The notes: generated from the letters alone by a model not told the origin. Positions 1 through 11,766 are shown, counted from the stretch's first letter. The stretch is DNA of 64,000 nucleotides from Phyto melanocephala (GCA_941918925.1 OW799233.1:125512833-125576832); one strand, 5' to 3'. Numbers and translations: made by a program.

Positions 1-155
1 TGACCGAGTTCTGTGAACGAAAATGACGCACCGGAGTAGTGTTTCTCTTAAAAAAATTTATCTTAATTAAATAATATTTCTGTATAATGAAATTTCTATA
101 TAGTGAAATAATTGTCTGTCCCCGTGAAGATTCACTATAGGGAAGTTCGACTGTA
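1..155. mobile_element. Right end of a pogo/Tigger-like element
   Basis: The stretch ends in TTCACTATAGGGAAGTTCGA-CTG followed by TA (154-155), the usual end form and target dinucleotide of pogo/Tigger elements. Upstream are looser copies of the TAGTGAAAT subterminal motif. No coding sequence is visible and the left end is outside the window. The family call rests on the terminus only. Confidence 0.4.
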
Positions 156-208
156 TTTTATAATGAGAGAGAGAGAGTGTAATATGCACACAAGGGATAC
201 AATTTTTT

Positions 209-612
209 ACAATTTTTGAAAATATCAAAATGGCCCTATCCGTACCATGTACAAACAATAAGAACTGCATCTTTAGATTTTCGATATCGTTAAAAAAGGT
301 TCCGCGTCAAATGTAATTAAGTTTGGGATTAGTAAGTTCTAAAAAATTAAGTAATTTCACTTAACAAAGATAATTTTTAGATTGTGATTTTGATTAAAAT
401 CATATAGTTACATTAAGAAATGTAAATAGTTAAATAATTATAAAATACAAAATTTTAAAAAAATAAAGAAAAATCTTAAAGGGCTTTCAGAAATCGGCTT
501 CGACGCGGAACGTTTTTCTTCCGAAATGACCTAAGGAAACATTTTTCGGTTTCAGCACAACATCGGCTACAGCGTGGTGATAGGGCCTTTTTTTGTGTTA
601 TACCCCTAATGC
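209..612 (-). repeat. Dispersed ~400-bp repeat, copy 1 (inverted relative to copy 2)
   Basis: Reverse complement of 12,984-13,394 with high identity by eye. The core is bounded by GGCCCTATC (232-240) and GATAGGGCC (579-587), a short terminal inverted repeat, and homology runs about 25 bp further on both sides. It contains a GC-richer block (ca. 480-585) that stands out from the surroundings. No target duplication and no coding potential shared by both copies were found. It may be a MITE-like family; not recognised. Confidence 0.8.
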
Positions 613-730
613 ACACATTACTTTAAATTTAATGAGATTGCTTGTAAGTCATTTTTCTTACGCTTGTGCAGCTCTTTAGTAACAATGCACTGTGCAACGT
701 TTCACCGTTAATACCACAATTTATGGATTA

Positions 731-846
731 GTGCTATTATGTCGTATTGTCATAGTGTCAAAATTTTTAAATTAAAAAATATTAAACTAATTTTAGATAT
801 TTAAAAATTATGACAATACGACATAATAGCACACCTTGTGAATTCA
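731..846. repeat. Hairpin repeat ending in ACACCTTGTGAATTC (family copy 1)
   Basis: A perfect 24-bp inverted repeat (731-754 with 809-832, starting GTGCTATTATGTCGTATTG) encloses a 54-bp AT loop and is followed by ACACCTTGTGAATTCA. The same terminal block closes the repeats at 31,420-31,591 and 34,730-34,858, so this is a small MITE-like family. Confidence 0.65.
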
Positions 847-3159
847 ACAAATAAGAATAAGAGATTACAGAAAGTTAGAATTTTTCACAAATAGAATTTT
901 TCGTTAAGAAATGCTTCATATCTAACATGGACAAAAAATTAGGTCATTATAGCATATCATGCCATATAGCTATCAGTTCAGGGTGTGCTATTTAAAATGT
1001 TCAAATCCATTCAAGTTTAATATGTTTTCATTTTATTGAATAAATTTTAGTTAATTTGGCTTTTTACTCTTATTTAATTAAGATCAATTATTAAAAATGT
1101 TCAGACATTTACATATTATTATTACTTTTATTTTTTTCAAATGAAAAAGCTCTCCGTTGCTCTAAAATAAAGCAACATAAATTAACAATAACAATAATAA
1201 AAAAAGAAACATATTTTATTTTAACCCTCATCATTTAAATTCGTAATCAAACTTAAAAATTATTTATGTAGCTGTTGTCTGCATTTTTTCGAATTTAATA
1301 AACATTTTTTTGGATATTTTTTTGTTGCTTTTTTTTTAGCATTTCCAAACAATATACAAGACAATTTAAATCTCTGTAAAAAATAAGTTTTTTTCGTTAT
1401 TAAATTTTGCAAATTCTCACGCTTTATAAAAAACAAGTTGTGCTTAATTTTATTTGTTAAATATTTGCACACATTTTTCTTATAAATAAATTTAATTTTG
1501 TTTTTTCAAATCGTTAGTATTTTCATACGATATTTTTTTATCAATACTTTTATTGTTTGTACATTATATATAGATTGCAAATAATTTGTTATTGATTAAA
1601 ATTTCATGTGAAATTTGTTTATTTTAAGACATTTTATGATTTTCGTTAAAATTTCGAAGCGGTCTTAAAAACATATCATTTAGTATAGATTATGTCGTGC
1701 ATGAACATACGTATGTATGAATATTGTTATCATGTGTATAGTTTAAAGTTAAAAATATTTCTTTATAATTTGTTTATTGTTTTGATAACTTTGCAAAGCA
1801 AGTGTAAATTAATTACCTAATTTACGTACTTTAAAAATAGAGGTGGCAACATTGTTGCCAGCAACATTTTGTAGATACATTAACTTACATGTTTAGTTGC
1901 GCTAGCAAATTCTATAGTTACTCGTTTCTTATTTTTCTAATTAAAAAGCAAAATATATTTCGTATACTATTTAAAGTACATTTTATATTAAAAGTTTTGT
2001 TTTGAAAAGTACGCCAAACTAAAAAAATTAGGCCAGGATTTTTTTTAATTTTTATTAGTTTTGAGTTAATTTTGCAGACAGGTCATACATCAATATGATT
2101 GCAATTTTCAACCGATTTTTATTTTAGCGATAGAATTTTTGTTTCAGTTAATTTCTAGAATACAATTTTCGAAGTATCAAAGAATATAAAGCACCCGAAA
2201 TAGGACAATTACTCTATACTCAGTAACCAATTACCAAATTTGAACCTTTAAAAACATATATTGAAACCTTTCACCCTTATCCGTACACTACATACAATTC
2301 AATCTAAAGCATTGCTGTAAGCTGTGCAGCTTCTTAAGACAGAGCTTATGTAAAACAAAATCAGATCTAGAACAAATAAATTTACAATTTTGTTTTCCCT
2401 AAACAGCTGTTCTTTTAGCAAATCTTTAGCAACTCGTTAAAGTTTAGCATGTGCACTGATCATAAACTTAATGCTAAACTTTTGTTATGCATACCACAGT
2501 TCATTTTTAAGAAATAACGAAGTGCAATTCATATTGTTTATGTCACAGTTCCTTAATAAATCATTGTTCATTAGATCATTGTTTTTGTGACATATATTGC
2601 AAAAACGCGATTTGAATAATTTGGAGATTCAATTAAACATAAAAAAATATTTATTTCAAAAACGAATATTTTTTTTATAAATTAAATAAACATGTTTTCA
2701 ATTAAAAATAAAATATTGTTTAAAATGGTCACGGTATATTAATGTCAAGTATTTTAAAACAAAGGTTGCAAACTAAAACGCTAAATATGAAACTAACCTT
2801 AAATGATCATGTGGAAACCAGAACATAGAAGGCACTTACGCATCTGTTCTCTGATAGCCAAAGGTCATTGGCGTAACTACAAGCATAGCATAGGGATAGC
2901 AAAAGTTTAAAAAGTTTCTTATGTGATTTAGGTGTAGTAACACCTAAAAAATCTGCAAAACCTTAAACTGTGTTACTTTTATATGCCCACGTCATGTAAA
3001 TAGTTAATTTCTTAAAATTCTGGGGGAGACGAAAATAATTCTCCAGGAAAGCATTGCACCATGCCTGAGGTATTTTAGGGGATGATTGGGCAGAAGTAGT
3101 ATGGGGTTCAGATATTACTTGCATTGATATGTTGTGCAAGATCAGAAATTCTAATGAAA
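847..3159. other. AT-rich non-coding stretch
   Basis: No gene or named element recognised. It holds A/T homopolymer tracts and a short palindrome GGCAACATTGTTGCC near 1,845. If the Q-rich gene continues to the left, this is intronic DNA. Confidence 0.5.
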
Positions 3160-3700
3160 GCGATGGCATAAGTTATCACGTTGGGACGAATTTGGAACAT
3201 AGTAGAATTCTTGGACTCGCATATAAAGAGATCAGGGAGACTCAAATGTCTCGAGTGAAAGTGACCAAAAGGCTGACTGAGGACTCAAAATCCGATGCCT
3301 TCTCAGCAACTTCGTCGCATGATTCGTGTCTTTTTTTCTCATGTTATTGCATGTCAGTTAAAGGGGAAATTGCTCCAAAAAGACTGCGCAACAGTGAAAT
3401 CATAACTTTGTTGATCCAAAAGTTTGCTAAACGAATTATCTCAAGAAATTAATCTTTTAATTGGTCACATAGTTCGTGCGATTTGACACCTTTGGACTAC
3501 TGTTTTTTGAGGGTTCATCAAATCTATGGCCTATGCTGATAACCCAGCAATGATTTATCATATAGGGGTCAACTGTATGAGTTCATGAGCAGTCCTGAAA
3601 GCCATATGCCAAAAATTATTTTTAAATATCAAATACCATTGAATTTGTTGTGTTTTATTAAAAAAAAAGTTATATACCTTTAATAAACACTCTATAAGTA
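3160..3700 (+). pseudogene. Mariner (DD41D-type) transposase relic, internally deleted
   Basis: Translating across frames gives, in order: VTEDSK...LLSNF (N-terminal block), QKDCATVKS (second catalytic aspartate block, usually QQDGAT.HTA), FAKRIISRN, CDLTPLDY with KSMAYADNP (third catalytic aspartate block), and HMPKIIFKYQIP near the C-terminus. These are hallmarks of the mariner branch with about 41 residues between the last two catalytic residues. Stops and frameshifts are frequent. The N-terminal block runs almost directly into the second catalytic block, so the first catalytic block is missing. The relic at 59,204-59,800 (minus) has the same join, suggesting a shared non-autonomous subfamily. 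A 107-codon frame at 3,129-3,452 is a mixture of frames. Confidence 0.65.
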
Positions 3701-4843
3701 GTATGCCAATGTTCAGCATTGACGGTCACAGGCAAGCACACATCAAGTGTGGATGCTATGAGAATGAAGAAGATACTAAATGCTAAACGATAAGAATTGT
3801 CGGCATAACCAGTCGACAATGTGGAATCGTTTAATAGTATAGAGTAAACGCTATGGTGGCGCGGTATTTAGTGAAGGAAGGGATGCTGATCGGTATTCTC
3901 TGTTTTTTCAGTCTTACATAATTATTTATTTTTAATTGTAAGAGAAATAATGCATTTGAGGAATTTTTCTAGTTTATCAGAAATCAGCTGTTATAAAGAA
4001 ATAACGAAATATGTAGATTCAAATCATAAAATCATGAAAGAAAAAGTGTAAAAATAATGCAAAATTAAAATTTTTCTTAAAAGTAAAAAAGGAGTTAAAA
4101 CTTGTTTTTATTTAAAGCGCATATCTGATTTATTTGTATTACATGCTCGTTAAGTACCTATATAGTGTAGGGTATTTGTGATATTAATGAGAGTATTCAA
4201 TGGCGTTGATGTTGAACAAATAAAATTTACACAAATTTGTATAATAAAAATCAACTGTCTGAGTAAATTAAAGAATTAAATTAAAAATATTTTTATACAC
4301 ACACACACACACACAAAAAACAATAAACTAAACAAAGCAAAGTGAAGAACTAGTAATAAAATTAAAAACATTTTTTATATCAGATGCTACTTAAAGCTGT
4401 TAATTGTAATAAATTTGTGAACAAAAATTATCCGATTAAAAGTTGAAAATAAAAACAGTTGTTGGAAGGTTTTAAATAACAGTACAATTATTACAATAAA
4501 TCAAAACAAAAGTAAATGGACACAATTTTTTATTTTTTTTTATTTTTTTAAATTTAATATTTTAAATAATGTTTTTAGTATAATAAAGGAACTTTGCTTT
4601 GTAGGAACGTATGTTTTTAATATGTGCATATTGCAAAACGCATGACAATGGATTTCAAATGGGATTCTTAAAGAATTTTTATAAAAAACATTTTTTTTTG
4701 TAATTTTCTTTACATCGAAAATTTTTTAAAAATAAATAAACAAATCTTTTAAGAAGACGATTTGTTAATTAACAATTAATTCTATAAACAAAAGCCTAAA
4801 AAAAATTTTTTTGTGGCAATATCTTAAACTAAATAAACTTAAA
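3701..4843. other. AT-rich non-coding stretch with (AC)n microsatellite
   Basis: Nothing coding seen. An (AC)n run lies at 4,296-4,314. The rest is A/T tracts. Confidence 0.5.
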
Positions 4844-4960
4844 GGGCCGTATTCATAAAAAATATTTTAGGCTTATTGAAGTCTTATTTGACAAATTTCT
4901 CTACCGCATCTGTCAAATAAGCCTTTAATAAACCTAAAATATTTTTTATGAATATGGCCC
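4844..4960 (+). mobile_element. 117-bp hairpin MITE, copy 1 (PIF/Harbinger-like)
   Basis: Almost the whole element folds back: GGGCCGTATTCATAAAAAAT at the left pairs with ATTTTTTATGAATATGGCCC at the right, and the stem continues through ATTTTAGG. It is flanked by AAA on both sides (4,841-4,843 and 4,961-4,963). Copy 2 at 50,747-50,863 has the same length and is in the opposite orientation. Confidence 0.8.
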
Positions 4961-6254
4961 AAAATGTATATTTATTTTAAATTGCTATTTTTCCAATTTT
5001 TATTTTTTGAGAATGGTCTAGTTACTACAATGACGAGAATAGTATGGTTTTAGTATCGTTCCTATAGGAATAAACTATACAACTTTTAATACATACATAA
5101 AACTTATTTGAAACAGCTGGCATGTTATTCGGACTGAATCATATTCATATTTTTTTACCTACAGTAATAGAAAATCGAGATACGCCAAAGTTTTTTTTAA
5201 ACTTAAGAGTTTAATTCTTGGATTTATAACTTAATTTTTCTTTCTGTGTATTATTTAAATGCAAACTGTTTCTTAAGAAAGTTTATATTTAAAACAGACT
5301 TGTTTTTTAAGTTGCGAATTTGTTAACTTTATTTGTTACGCCAGGCTTCTACTGCAATTAAAAAGAAATCGATTCTTAAGATTACTTAATAGGTATGTCT
5401 CACAAAAAAATTATTGAAGTGTATTACATTTTTAAAATTGTTATATTTACACTTAATTAGGTTTAATTAGGTTTATTAAAATGATGTCCATTGTCCACTG
5501 TCCATTGTTTTTACTAATTTTAATATGATCACATAAGTAGAAAGAAGGAGGAAGGAAATTTGAAGTAAGAAAATACATTTTTAATATTCATAAAATTGAT
5601 AAATTATTTACGATCTAATTAAACTATTAAAAAAATTTTATATCTAAACATTTATTACATAAATAAAATAATTATTTTTATGGACAAAAATCTTAAATTT
5701 AAAAAAAAATTAACAACTATTGACAAAGAATTGGTTTTGGGAATACCATCCGATCTTAGCAACTTTCCCATGTCTGATTTAATACAAAACATTCACATAA
5801 TCCAACAATAAAGTATAAAAATAAACAACAACAAAATAGAGAAAAAAAGATGAAGTAGATGACTCCACCTCCAATAAGAATGAGAAGAAAATGAATGCAA
5901 CAAATCAGAAAACAGCACAGCAACGACGAAAGAAGATCGAATGAATAAACAATTTACACACGCACTGTCAACAATAAATTCTGTATTTTCCTTGTTGTAT
6001 TTTTAATTGTTTAATGACAACAACAAATGAAAAGAGAGGTGGGCTCGTTAGTTAAGCTTTTAACGCGTAATAAAAAAAATGAGAAATTAAAATTTTTGTA
6101 AATTAAAGGAGAGACACAAAGCAGGCCTGAAAAATTAAATTTTACAAATTGTTTACACAAAAAGGTGTATTTTTTTCTGTCCAATTTTAGTAAATTCTTA
6201 TTTTTATTTATTTTTTTCAAAATTATTTTAATTAACTAAAAACGTAGGTAGGTA
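4961..6254. other. AT-rich non-coding stretch
   Basis: No gene or recognised repeat. Poly-A and poly-T runs only. Confidence 0.5.
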
Positions 6255-6447
6255 CCAAGGCGAATTTAATAAGGTGAACTTATTAGATCAGCTGATCATC
6301 AGCTGTTGACTACTTCTAGCGACCACTTGTCAAATTTTTGTGTATTTTTGACATATCGTTTTGTTTTACACTAACAAAATACACGTTTGTATTTTTTCAC
6401 TTTGTAGTTGTTTTAGCGACGAGTTCACCTTATTAAATTCGCCTTGG
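6255..6447. mobile_element. 193-bp TIR MITE with perfect 26-bp ends
   Basis: The left end CCAAGGCGAATTTAATAAGG and right end CCTTATTAAATTCGCCTTGG are exact inverted repeats, extending to 26 bp. TA lies immediately outside each end. There is no coding capacity. Perfect ends suggest a fairly young insertion. The family is not recognised. Confidence 0.8.
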
Positions 6448-6854
6448 TAGGTGGTACATACAAATTTATTTATGCATAAGTATGTATGTATGTATTAATA
6501 AAAATACACATTAAAGTTCATTTGCATTAAGTACTTAGGTACCTATATGATAAACTTATATTAAAGATAAATTAAACAATTAAGTAATACCTATTAATGG
6601 TTGAAAGTCATGCTGCCATTGCCTATAAAATACTAACCCTAGCTAATAATTTTAATTGTAAGTCAAATTAATACAAAATTAAATAAACAAGAAATAATAA
6701 TGGTTGATTTCAGAAAAAAAGGCTGTTGTTGTTGATATCGAAATATATAAAAGAATCATTTAAGATATGCGGCTACCAAATTTTAGCACACAGTAACTAA
6801 CAAATCTTTTCATGTGAATAACTATGTTTTAAATTACTTGCTAAAGTCTGTAGG

Positions 6855-6982
6855 ACACGAAATGTAAAAGCCACATACGCATGTGGGTGTGACGTAATTT
6901 TGACGTCGTCATAAAGCATAATTGTATCCTCTACCGCCACATGTGGTTCATTTGCAATTTTAGACTAAAATACATTTCGTGT
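6855..6982. repeat. Small inverted repeat, possible MITE
   Basis: ACACGAAATGTA (6,855-6,866) is the exact inverse of TACATTTCGTGT (6,971-6,982), with an inner CCACAT/ATGTGG pair. Only one copy is seen and no target duplication is evident. Confidence 0.35.
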
Positions 6983-7406
6983 AATATCAAAATCTTACCG
7001 CATGCAGCCACTACGACTATTTTAAAAAATATAACGAAAGTGCTGGACATTTTAGTGACTCCAGAACCACATGTGCATGTGGCAAACACAGTTAGTTACT
7101 TTTAAATTATTGCAGCACAAATTAGATGACTTTTGCGGTGATATAGTACTTTTGACTTTTTAATTTTGAAAAAAAAAAATTTTACCAATTTTTCCATACC
7201 TGATATAAAGTGAAATAATATGTAATAGATCTCTTTAAATCATGGGAAAAAATATAAATGAACATTGTTTTGCAGTATTAAACTTTATTAAAAAAAATTT
7301 AGTTTTTAAGTTTCTGCATACATTTAGAACAAAAAAATTACTAGTCAATAGTCTTGAAAATTCTTGTATTGAAAATGAACAAATCGATTTATAAGTGACT
7401 GAGATA

Positions 7407-8400
7407 CAGGGTAAGCCAAAAATCATAATTGGGTTGAAAATTTTGATAACTTTTTTTTCGGATTATACCTATAAATAAAAGCCGGAAAATAAATAATGAA
7501 GAGATTCACAACAGCAAAAAGAATCATAAAAATACAATTTAATTGTTTAAATCAACGGTGATTTTTTTTAATGCAAAGACCATATCGTCGATATGTTAAC
7601 TTCAGAATTTCGCCCTTTGAAGTAAAGATTCGTTGCATTGTTCATAGTCACCACCAATATGACAACGTTAGAAATTTGCCTCGAACATGTAGACTACGTT
7701 TCATTGGCACTGCGAAAAATATTGAACATGTAGAGCAAAGTGCTAACAAAACATCAGAAACATCTACAAAAAGGCGATCTGCTAGGAATGGCTCATACAT
7801 CACTACAGTCATTTTAAATAAAGATTTTATTATTATTATTCTTATACCTATAAGGTGCAAGAATTAAAACTTGTAGATCATCGGGTTCTGAATATACAAG
7901 AGCCATTCATCAATGTCAATTGCACCCTATTATGTGTACAGTATTGTTGTAGCCACACATTTTTTCTGGAGGGGCATAATCTTAAACTTAATTTAATTTT
8001 ATATGTATGTAAATAATATTTTTGTTTAAATTGTGGGAAGGGGGAAAAACAATGCTAGAGGCGGCCTTGTACTCCCAGAAGATCTAGTTACGCCCATGGT
8101 GTTCAGTGTAGATAGTGTGGCATTATATCTAAAAATATCATTGGGCCTTCGAGAATAAAATAAATAAAAAGAATAGAATAAAAAATAAAATAAAATGTTC
8201 TGAACCAGTGAATGGAGAGCGGTATCGGCTTATAATAAAACATTTTTACTTCCTGCTCCTGAACACAAACCTGAGATGTGGTTTTAGCAGGATGGAGTCA
8301 CTACTTACACTGCCTAAGGCACAATGGCACTTTTTGATCAATTTTTTAAAGAACGAATAATTTCCATTATTTTTTTAACCCCACTTTTGGTCTTGACTTG
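7407..8400 (+). pseudogene. Mariner (DD41D-type) element relic
   Basis: The left boundary CAGGGTAAGCC resembles a mariner terminal repeat. The frame at 7,571-7,867 shows the N-terminal helix-turn-helix region pattern: NVRNLPRTCRLRFIGTAKNI, then HVEQSANKTSETSTKRRSAR. It is followed by remnants of the 'K.QLVQELKP.DH' block (IPIRCKN, then DHRV). At about 8,260-8,350 MWF-QDGVTTYTA and FKERIIS match the second catalytic aspartate region, with two stops. The first catalytic block is not visible. Strongly decayed. The 12,350-12,790 relic shares the N-terminal block. Confidence 0.65.
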
Positions 8401-9201
8401 TTGACTTTTCTCTTACATGTGTACATGTCCAATAGATCTATAAATCTAAAATGTAAAGTTTTTTTTTGTAAATTTTGTTTAATTAAAATGTTAGGTGTTT
8501 CCCAAAATTCAGTTAGTTTTTTCTTAACCCTAAAGTTTTATATTTTAAAAGGCCGTCCAAAATTTGAAAATCCTTCTGTTCTACAATCAACTGCGCTTTC
8601 AATACTGCCATGGATGGATATAGAGAGCATAAAAAAATTGTGTTAAGAATAAAAGAGAATATGAACATGAACAGAAAATGTCATTTGATGAGAAAGAAAG
8701 AAAAATTTCGAAATAAATAAAATGCTTTCCATTTTTAATTGTATAAAATTGTGCTGATGAAGATGAAATGGTTTCGAAATTGCATTCCACTCAGCTAATA
8801 TCGGAAAAAATTTTCGATATTTTTACATGTTTGCAATACAATTTAAAAATTTTCCTGAGAATCGAAATTTAAATTAGAACAATTTTCCCTAATATATTAC
8901 TTAATTTAAAAAAAAAATACATAAGATTTTTCTATTTTAGCAAAAAATTTTGAGATCCTTAAAAAATGTAGAGAATTTGTTAATTTAAAAAAAAAGAAAT
9001 TATAAAAACTTAAAAAAAATAAATTCTACTTAAATTGAAAATATTTACAATAAATTAGAACTTTTTTTTTAATTTTCTTCAGTTTTAATAAAAAGAAAAT
9101 TTAGAAAAAAAAAGGTTTAAATAATTTGATAAAAAACAATCCGAATAAAATAAACCGCATATTAACCGATAATTATTTACGGGATTAAGTGAATGAATGA
9201 C
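8401..9201. other. AT-rich stretch, probably intron of the Q-rich gene
   Basis: It lies immediately downstream (minus strand) of the donor site at 9,222. No exon or transposon recognised. Confidence 0.45.
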
Positions 9202-9222
9202 CTAGTGATTGATTGCACTTAC

Positions 9223-9882
9223 CCTGCTTTGTTGTGGATGCTGCTGCAGATGTTGAGCTTGCTGCTGCTGTTGTAGTTGATGTAATCGCTGTTGTGTTGT
9301 TAAATGAGTTTGAGAGTGTTGTTGTCTTAGCAGATTATTATTGGTTGTAACGGGTGATAACGCGGGTGTTAGTATTTGTTGAGAATGTTGTAATGATTGT
9401 TGTTGATGTTGCGACTGTGGTAAAATCTTAAGATTCTGTTGCTGTAAACTGTGTCGTGACTGTGGATGCTGCTGTTGATGTTGCAAGCAGGACACATGTG
9501 TTTGGGCTTGTTGCAAAAATTGATGATTATGATTCGAATAGTAATTCATTGAGGGTAAAGGAGAGATCGTTGTTGTTGCTGCCGCCGTTATTTGCGGCTG
9601 CTGATGTTGTTGTTGTTGCTGTTGTGGCGATGAAAAGTTTTGAAATTGTACTTGTTGCTGCTGCTGTTGCATACATTGCTGCGATTGTTGTTGCTGTTGT
9701 TGTATTAACTGTGTTTGATACTGATTACGATTTGTATCTTGCACCCAATTTGAAACACGTATTTGTTGCTGATGCAATTGTTGTTGTTGCAAAATGTTAT
9801 TGCTGACAACATTTTGATTATTACTATTGCTATTACTGTTATTGTAATAATAGTAATTTTTATTATTATTTGTATTTTGCAT
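9223..9882 (-). CDS. First coding exon of a glutamine-rich protein (partial)
   Basis: The exon encodes 220 residues from an ATG in good context (GCCAAAATG). Residues 1-30 are Asn/Tyr-rich (MQNTNNNKNYYYY). The rest is dominated by Gln, with three runs of six, mixed with His, Ser and Leu, and a short TAAATTT/SPLPSMNYY spacer. After codon 220 the sequence reads AGG|GTAAGT, a near-perfect 5' splice site in phase 0, so the open frame beyond it (VSAINH, stop) is intronic. Q-rich low-complexity N-termini are usual in fly transcription and RNA-binding regulators, but I cannot name this gene. No folded domain lies in this exon. The following exons are not in the window, since the gene reads leftward past position 1. 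The exon is GC-richer than its surroundings and contains no transposon, which supports selection on it. The plus-strand frame through the same repeats is its shadow. Confidence 0.8.
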
Positions 9883-9925
9883 TTTGGCTTAGATTATCTT
9901 TAACTGTAAACGGAAAGTAATTAAA
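9883..9925 (-). other. 3' splice site and 21-nt 5' UTR of the Q-rich exon
   Basis: On the minus strand a pyrimidine-rich run ends TTTCCGTTTACAG just before the exon's first base (9,903). The ATG follows 21 nt later. The initiator codon is therefore in an internal exon, and at least one 5' UTR exon lies upstream at higher coordinates. Confidence 0.65.
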
Positions 9926-10247
9926 AAGAAATAAAATAAAATAGTTTTTAGCACTTTTTGTAAAATTTAAAAACGTTCAAATTTTGTAAATGTTTGTAGT
10001 TGGTAAGTTTTTTGTTTGTTTATTATTTGTTTAAAAAAGTAATTTTTCGCCAAATTTTTGCTTTCAAATTGTATTTTTTCGTTTTTCTTTTTTTATTATT
10101 CGATTTATAGAAACTTGTAAAGTCCCTACATCCATTAATGATTAAAAAGGTATTTTTATTTTAAAATAATTGTACCCGGCATTCTTTGCAAAGATAAATA
10201 TAATAAAAAAAATGTTTTGGAATTGATTTTTGATACTCATAGATATA
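9926..10247. other. Intronic AT-rich stretch
   Basis: Between the Q-rich exon's acceptor and the Tc1-type element. Nothing recognised. Confidence 0.4.
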
Positions 10248-11764
10248 CAGTGTTGGAAAAAATAATAGAAACGATTACTAGTTCATTATTAAAATATTGT
10301 ATACTTTTTCGTAATGAACTTTTATTGTTGGAAATCCAGCAAAATTCCTGCTAATGTAACGGGATTTTATTATTTTACTTTTATTAGTTTACGTTATTGA
10401 TTTCTTCTCGTTTAATTTATTAGTTTTCAGGAAAAAGTGAGAAAATACGTAATTTAGCTGGAAAAATTAATAGAACCGTTTTTTAAAATCGTGTTTAAAT
10501 AAAAAACAAAGAAACTTTTTGCATGAAATATTTAGAAGTGGTAAAAATTAAGTTAAAATAATTTGTTTTAGAACATTTGCAAAATTTTCGTGTTGAGTGT
10601 GTGTTTTAAATCGTTAAAAAAATGGGTGTAGTGTTCATACTACTGATGCTGAAAGAAATGTTATTCTTAAGTTAAAATCTGATGGCTTATCAATTGGAAA
10701 AATAGCCCAAATAATGAAGTGTTCTAAACATAAAGTATTTAACGTGATTTACTATACAAAAAATATTGATTTTGATTTACTATACAAAAAATATTGAAAC
10801 TAGGCTCAAAAATATGCTAGATGCTCCAGCAACAAGCCGTACTATAAGAAACACGCTCCAAGAGGCTGGACTTATGGGTCGAAGTCCAAGGTCAGTACCT
10901 CTTTTAAGTAAAAAAAATATACAAAAAGTGTTACAACTTGCCAGACAACACCAAAGTCGCAAAAATTGGAACAACGTGCTGTGGTTTGATGAGACAAAGA
11001 TAAATTTGTTTGGATCAGACGGAAAATGTTTTGAACGTCGCCCTGCCAATAAAGAGTTTGATCCAAAATACACAAAAAAGACAGTCAAACATGGCGGCGG
11101 GTCCCTAATGATATGGGAATGTTTTTCATCGTCTGGCGTTGGTCCAATTTTCTGGGTACAGGGGAAAATTACAGCGGTAGATTACCTAGATATACTCCAG
11201 ATCAAAATGCTCCCATTTGCTGAGGAGGAAATGCCATTGAAGTGGGAGTTTATGCAGGACAATGATCCCAAACACTCTGCAAGAAGTGTAAAATCTTGGT
11301 TTCAGGAAAATCAAGTTCCCGTAATGCAATGGCCATCACAATCACCTGACTTAAATCCCATCGAAGATCTATAGGGAGTCCTTAAGAATAAGATTGGAAT
11401 GTTTAAATCTAAAAATAAGCAACAAATGTGGAGTAAAATTCAGGAAGCTTGGTATTCCATTTCTCCTGATATTTGTTCTAATCTTGTTGGTTCAATCAAT
11501 AGGCGGTGTCAAGAAGTTATCAAAATGAAAGGAGCATCAACCAAATATTAAAATAGTATTAGGATTTGATGGTAAAATTTAACAAAAATTTTTTTCCCAC
11601 AAAATATAAAACGTTTCTATTATTTTGTCCAGGCATATATTCAAAATATACAATTTTTTCAAAAAGAAACCATAATTAACTTATTTTTTATTTACTTAAA
11701 GATAAAAAAATGCTTAAGGAAATAATAAAAATTTTATGCGTTTCTATTATTTTTTCCAACACTG
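10248..11764 (+). mobile_element. Tc1-type DNA transposon with IR/DR ends (1,517 bp)
   Basis: The terminal inverted repeats are identical over 26 bp (left begins CAGTGTTGGAAAAAATAATA). TA lies outside both ends (10,246-10,247; 11,765-11,766), the Tc1/mariner target. A second, imperfect copy of the terminal motif lies inside each end (10,456-10,478 and 11,612-11,635), giving the IR/DR arrangement known from Bari- and Sleeping Beauty-type elements. It encodes one plus-strand transposase, now broken, so the copy cannot be autonomous. It sits in the presumed first intron of the Q-rich gene. Confidence 0.92.
10622..11551 (+). pseudogene. Tc1-family DD34E transposase, broken
   Basis: The N-terminal helix-turn-helix (DGLSIGKIAQIMKC...) reads from about 10,636. 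The catalytic region reads in a separate frame from 10,766. The triad is visible: D in WFDETKINLFG, D in MQDNDPKHSA, E in SPDLNPIEDL, with 34 residues between the last two. The GGGSLMIWECF block is intact. Lesions: the likely initiator ATG is out of frame with the helix-turn-helix; a 28-bp tandem duplication (repeat starts 10,746 and 10,774) shifts the frame; and TAG at 11,372 follows the catalytic-E block where Tc1 proteins usually have Trp. Beyond that stop the frame continues to TAA at 11,549-11,551. Otherwise the length fits a ~340-residue Tc1 transposase. Confidence 0.9.
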
Positions 11765-11766
11765 TA

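Noticed and set aside
3129..3452. 107-codon open frame
   Set aside because: It mixes frames of a mariner relic; the conserved blocks lie in other frames.
9456..9806. Plus-strand 116-codon frame rich in Val/Ala
   Set aside because: It is the antisense reading of the glutamine repeats; the minus-strand exon has splice sites and a good start context.
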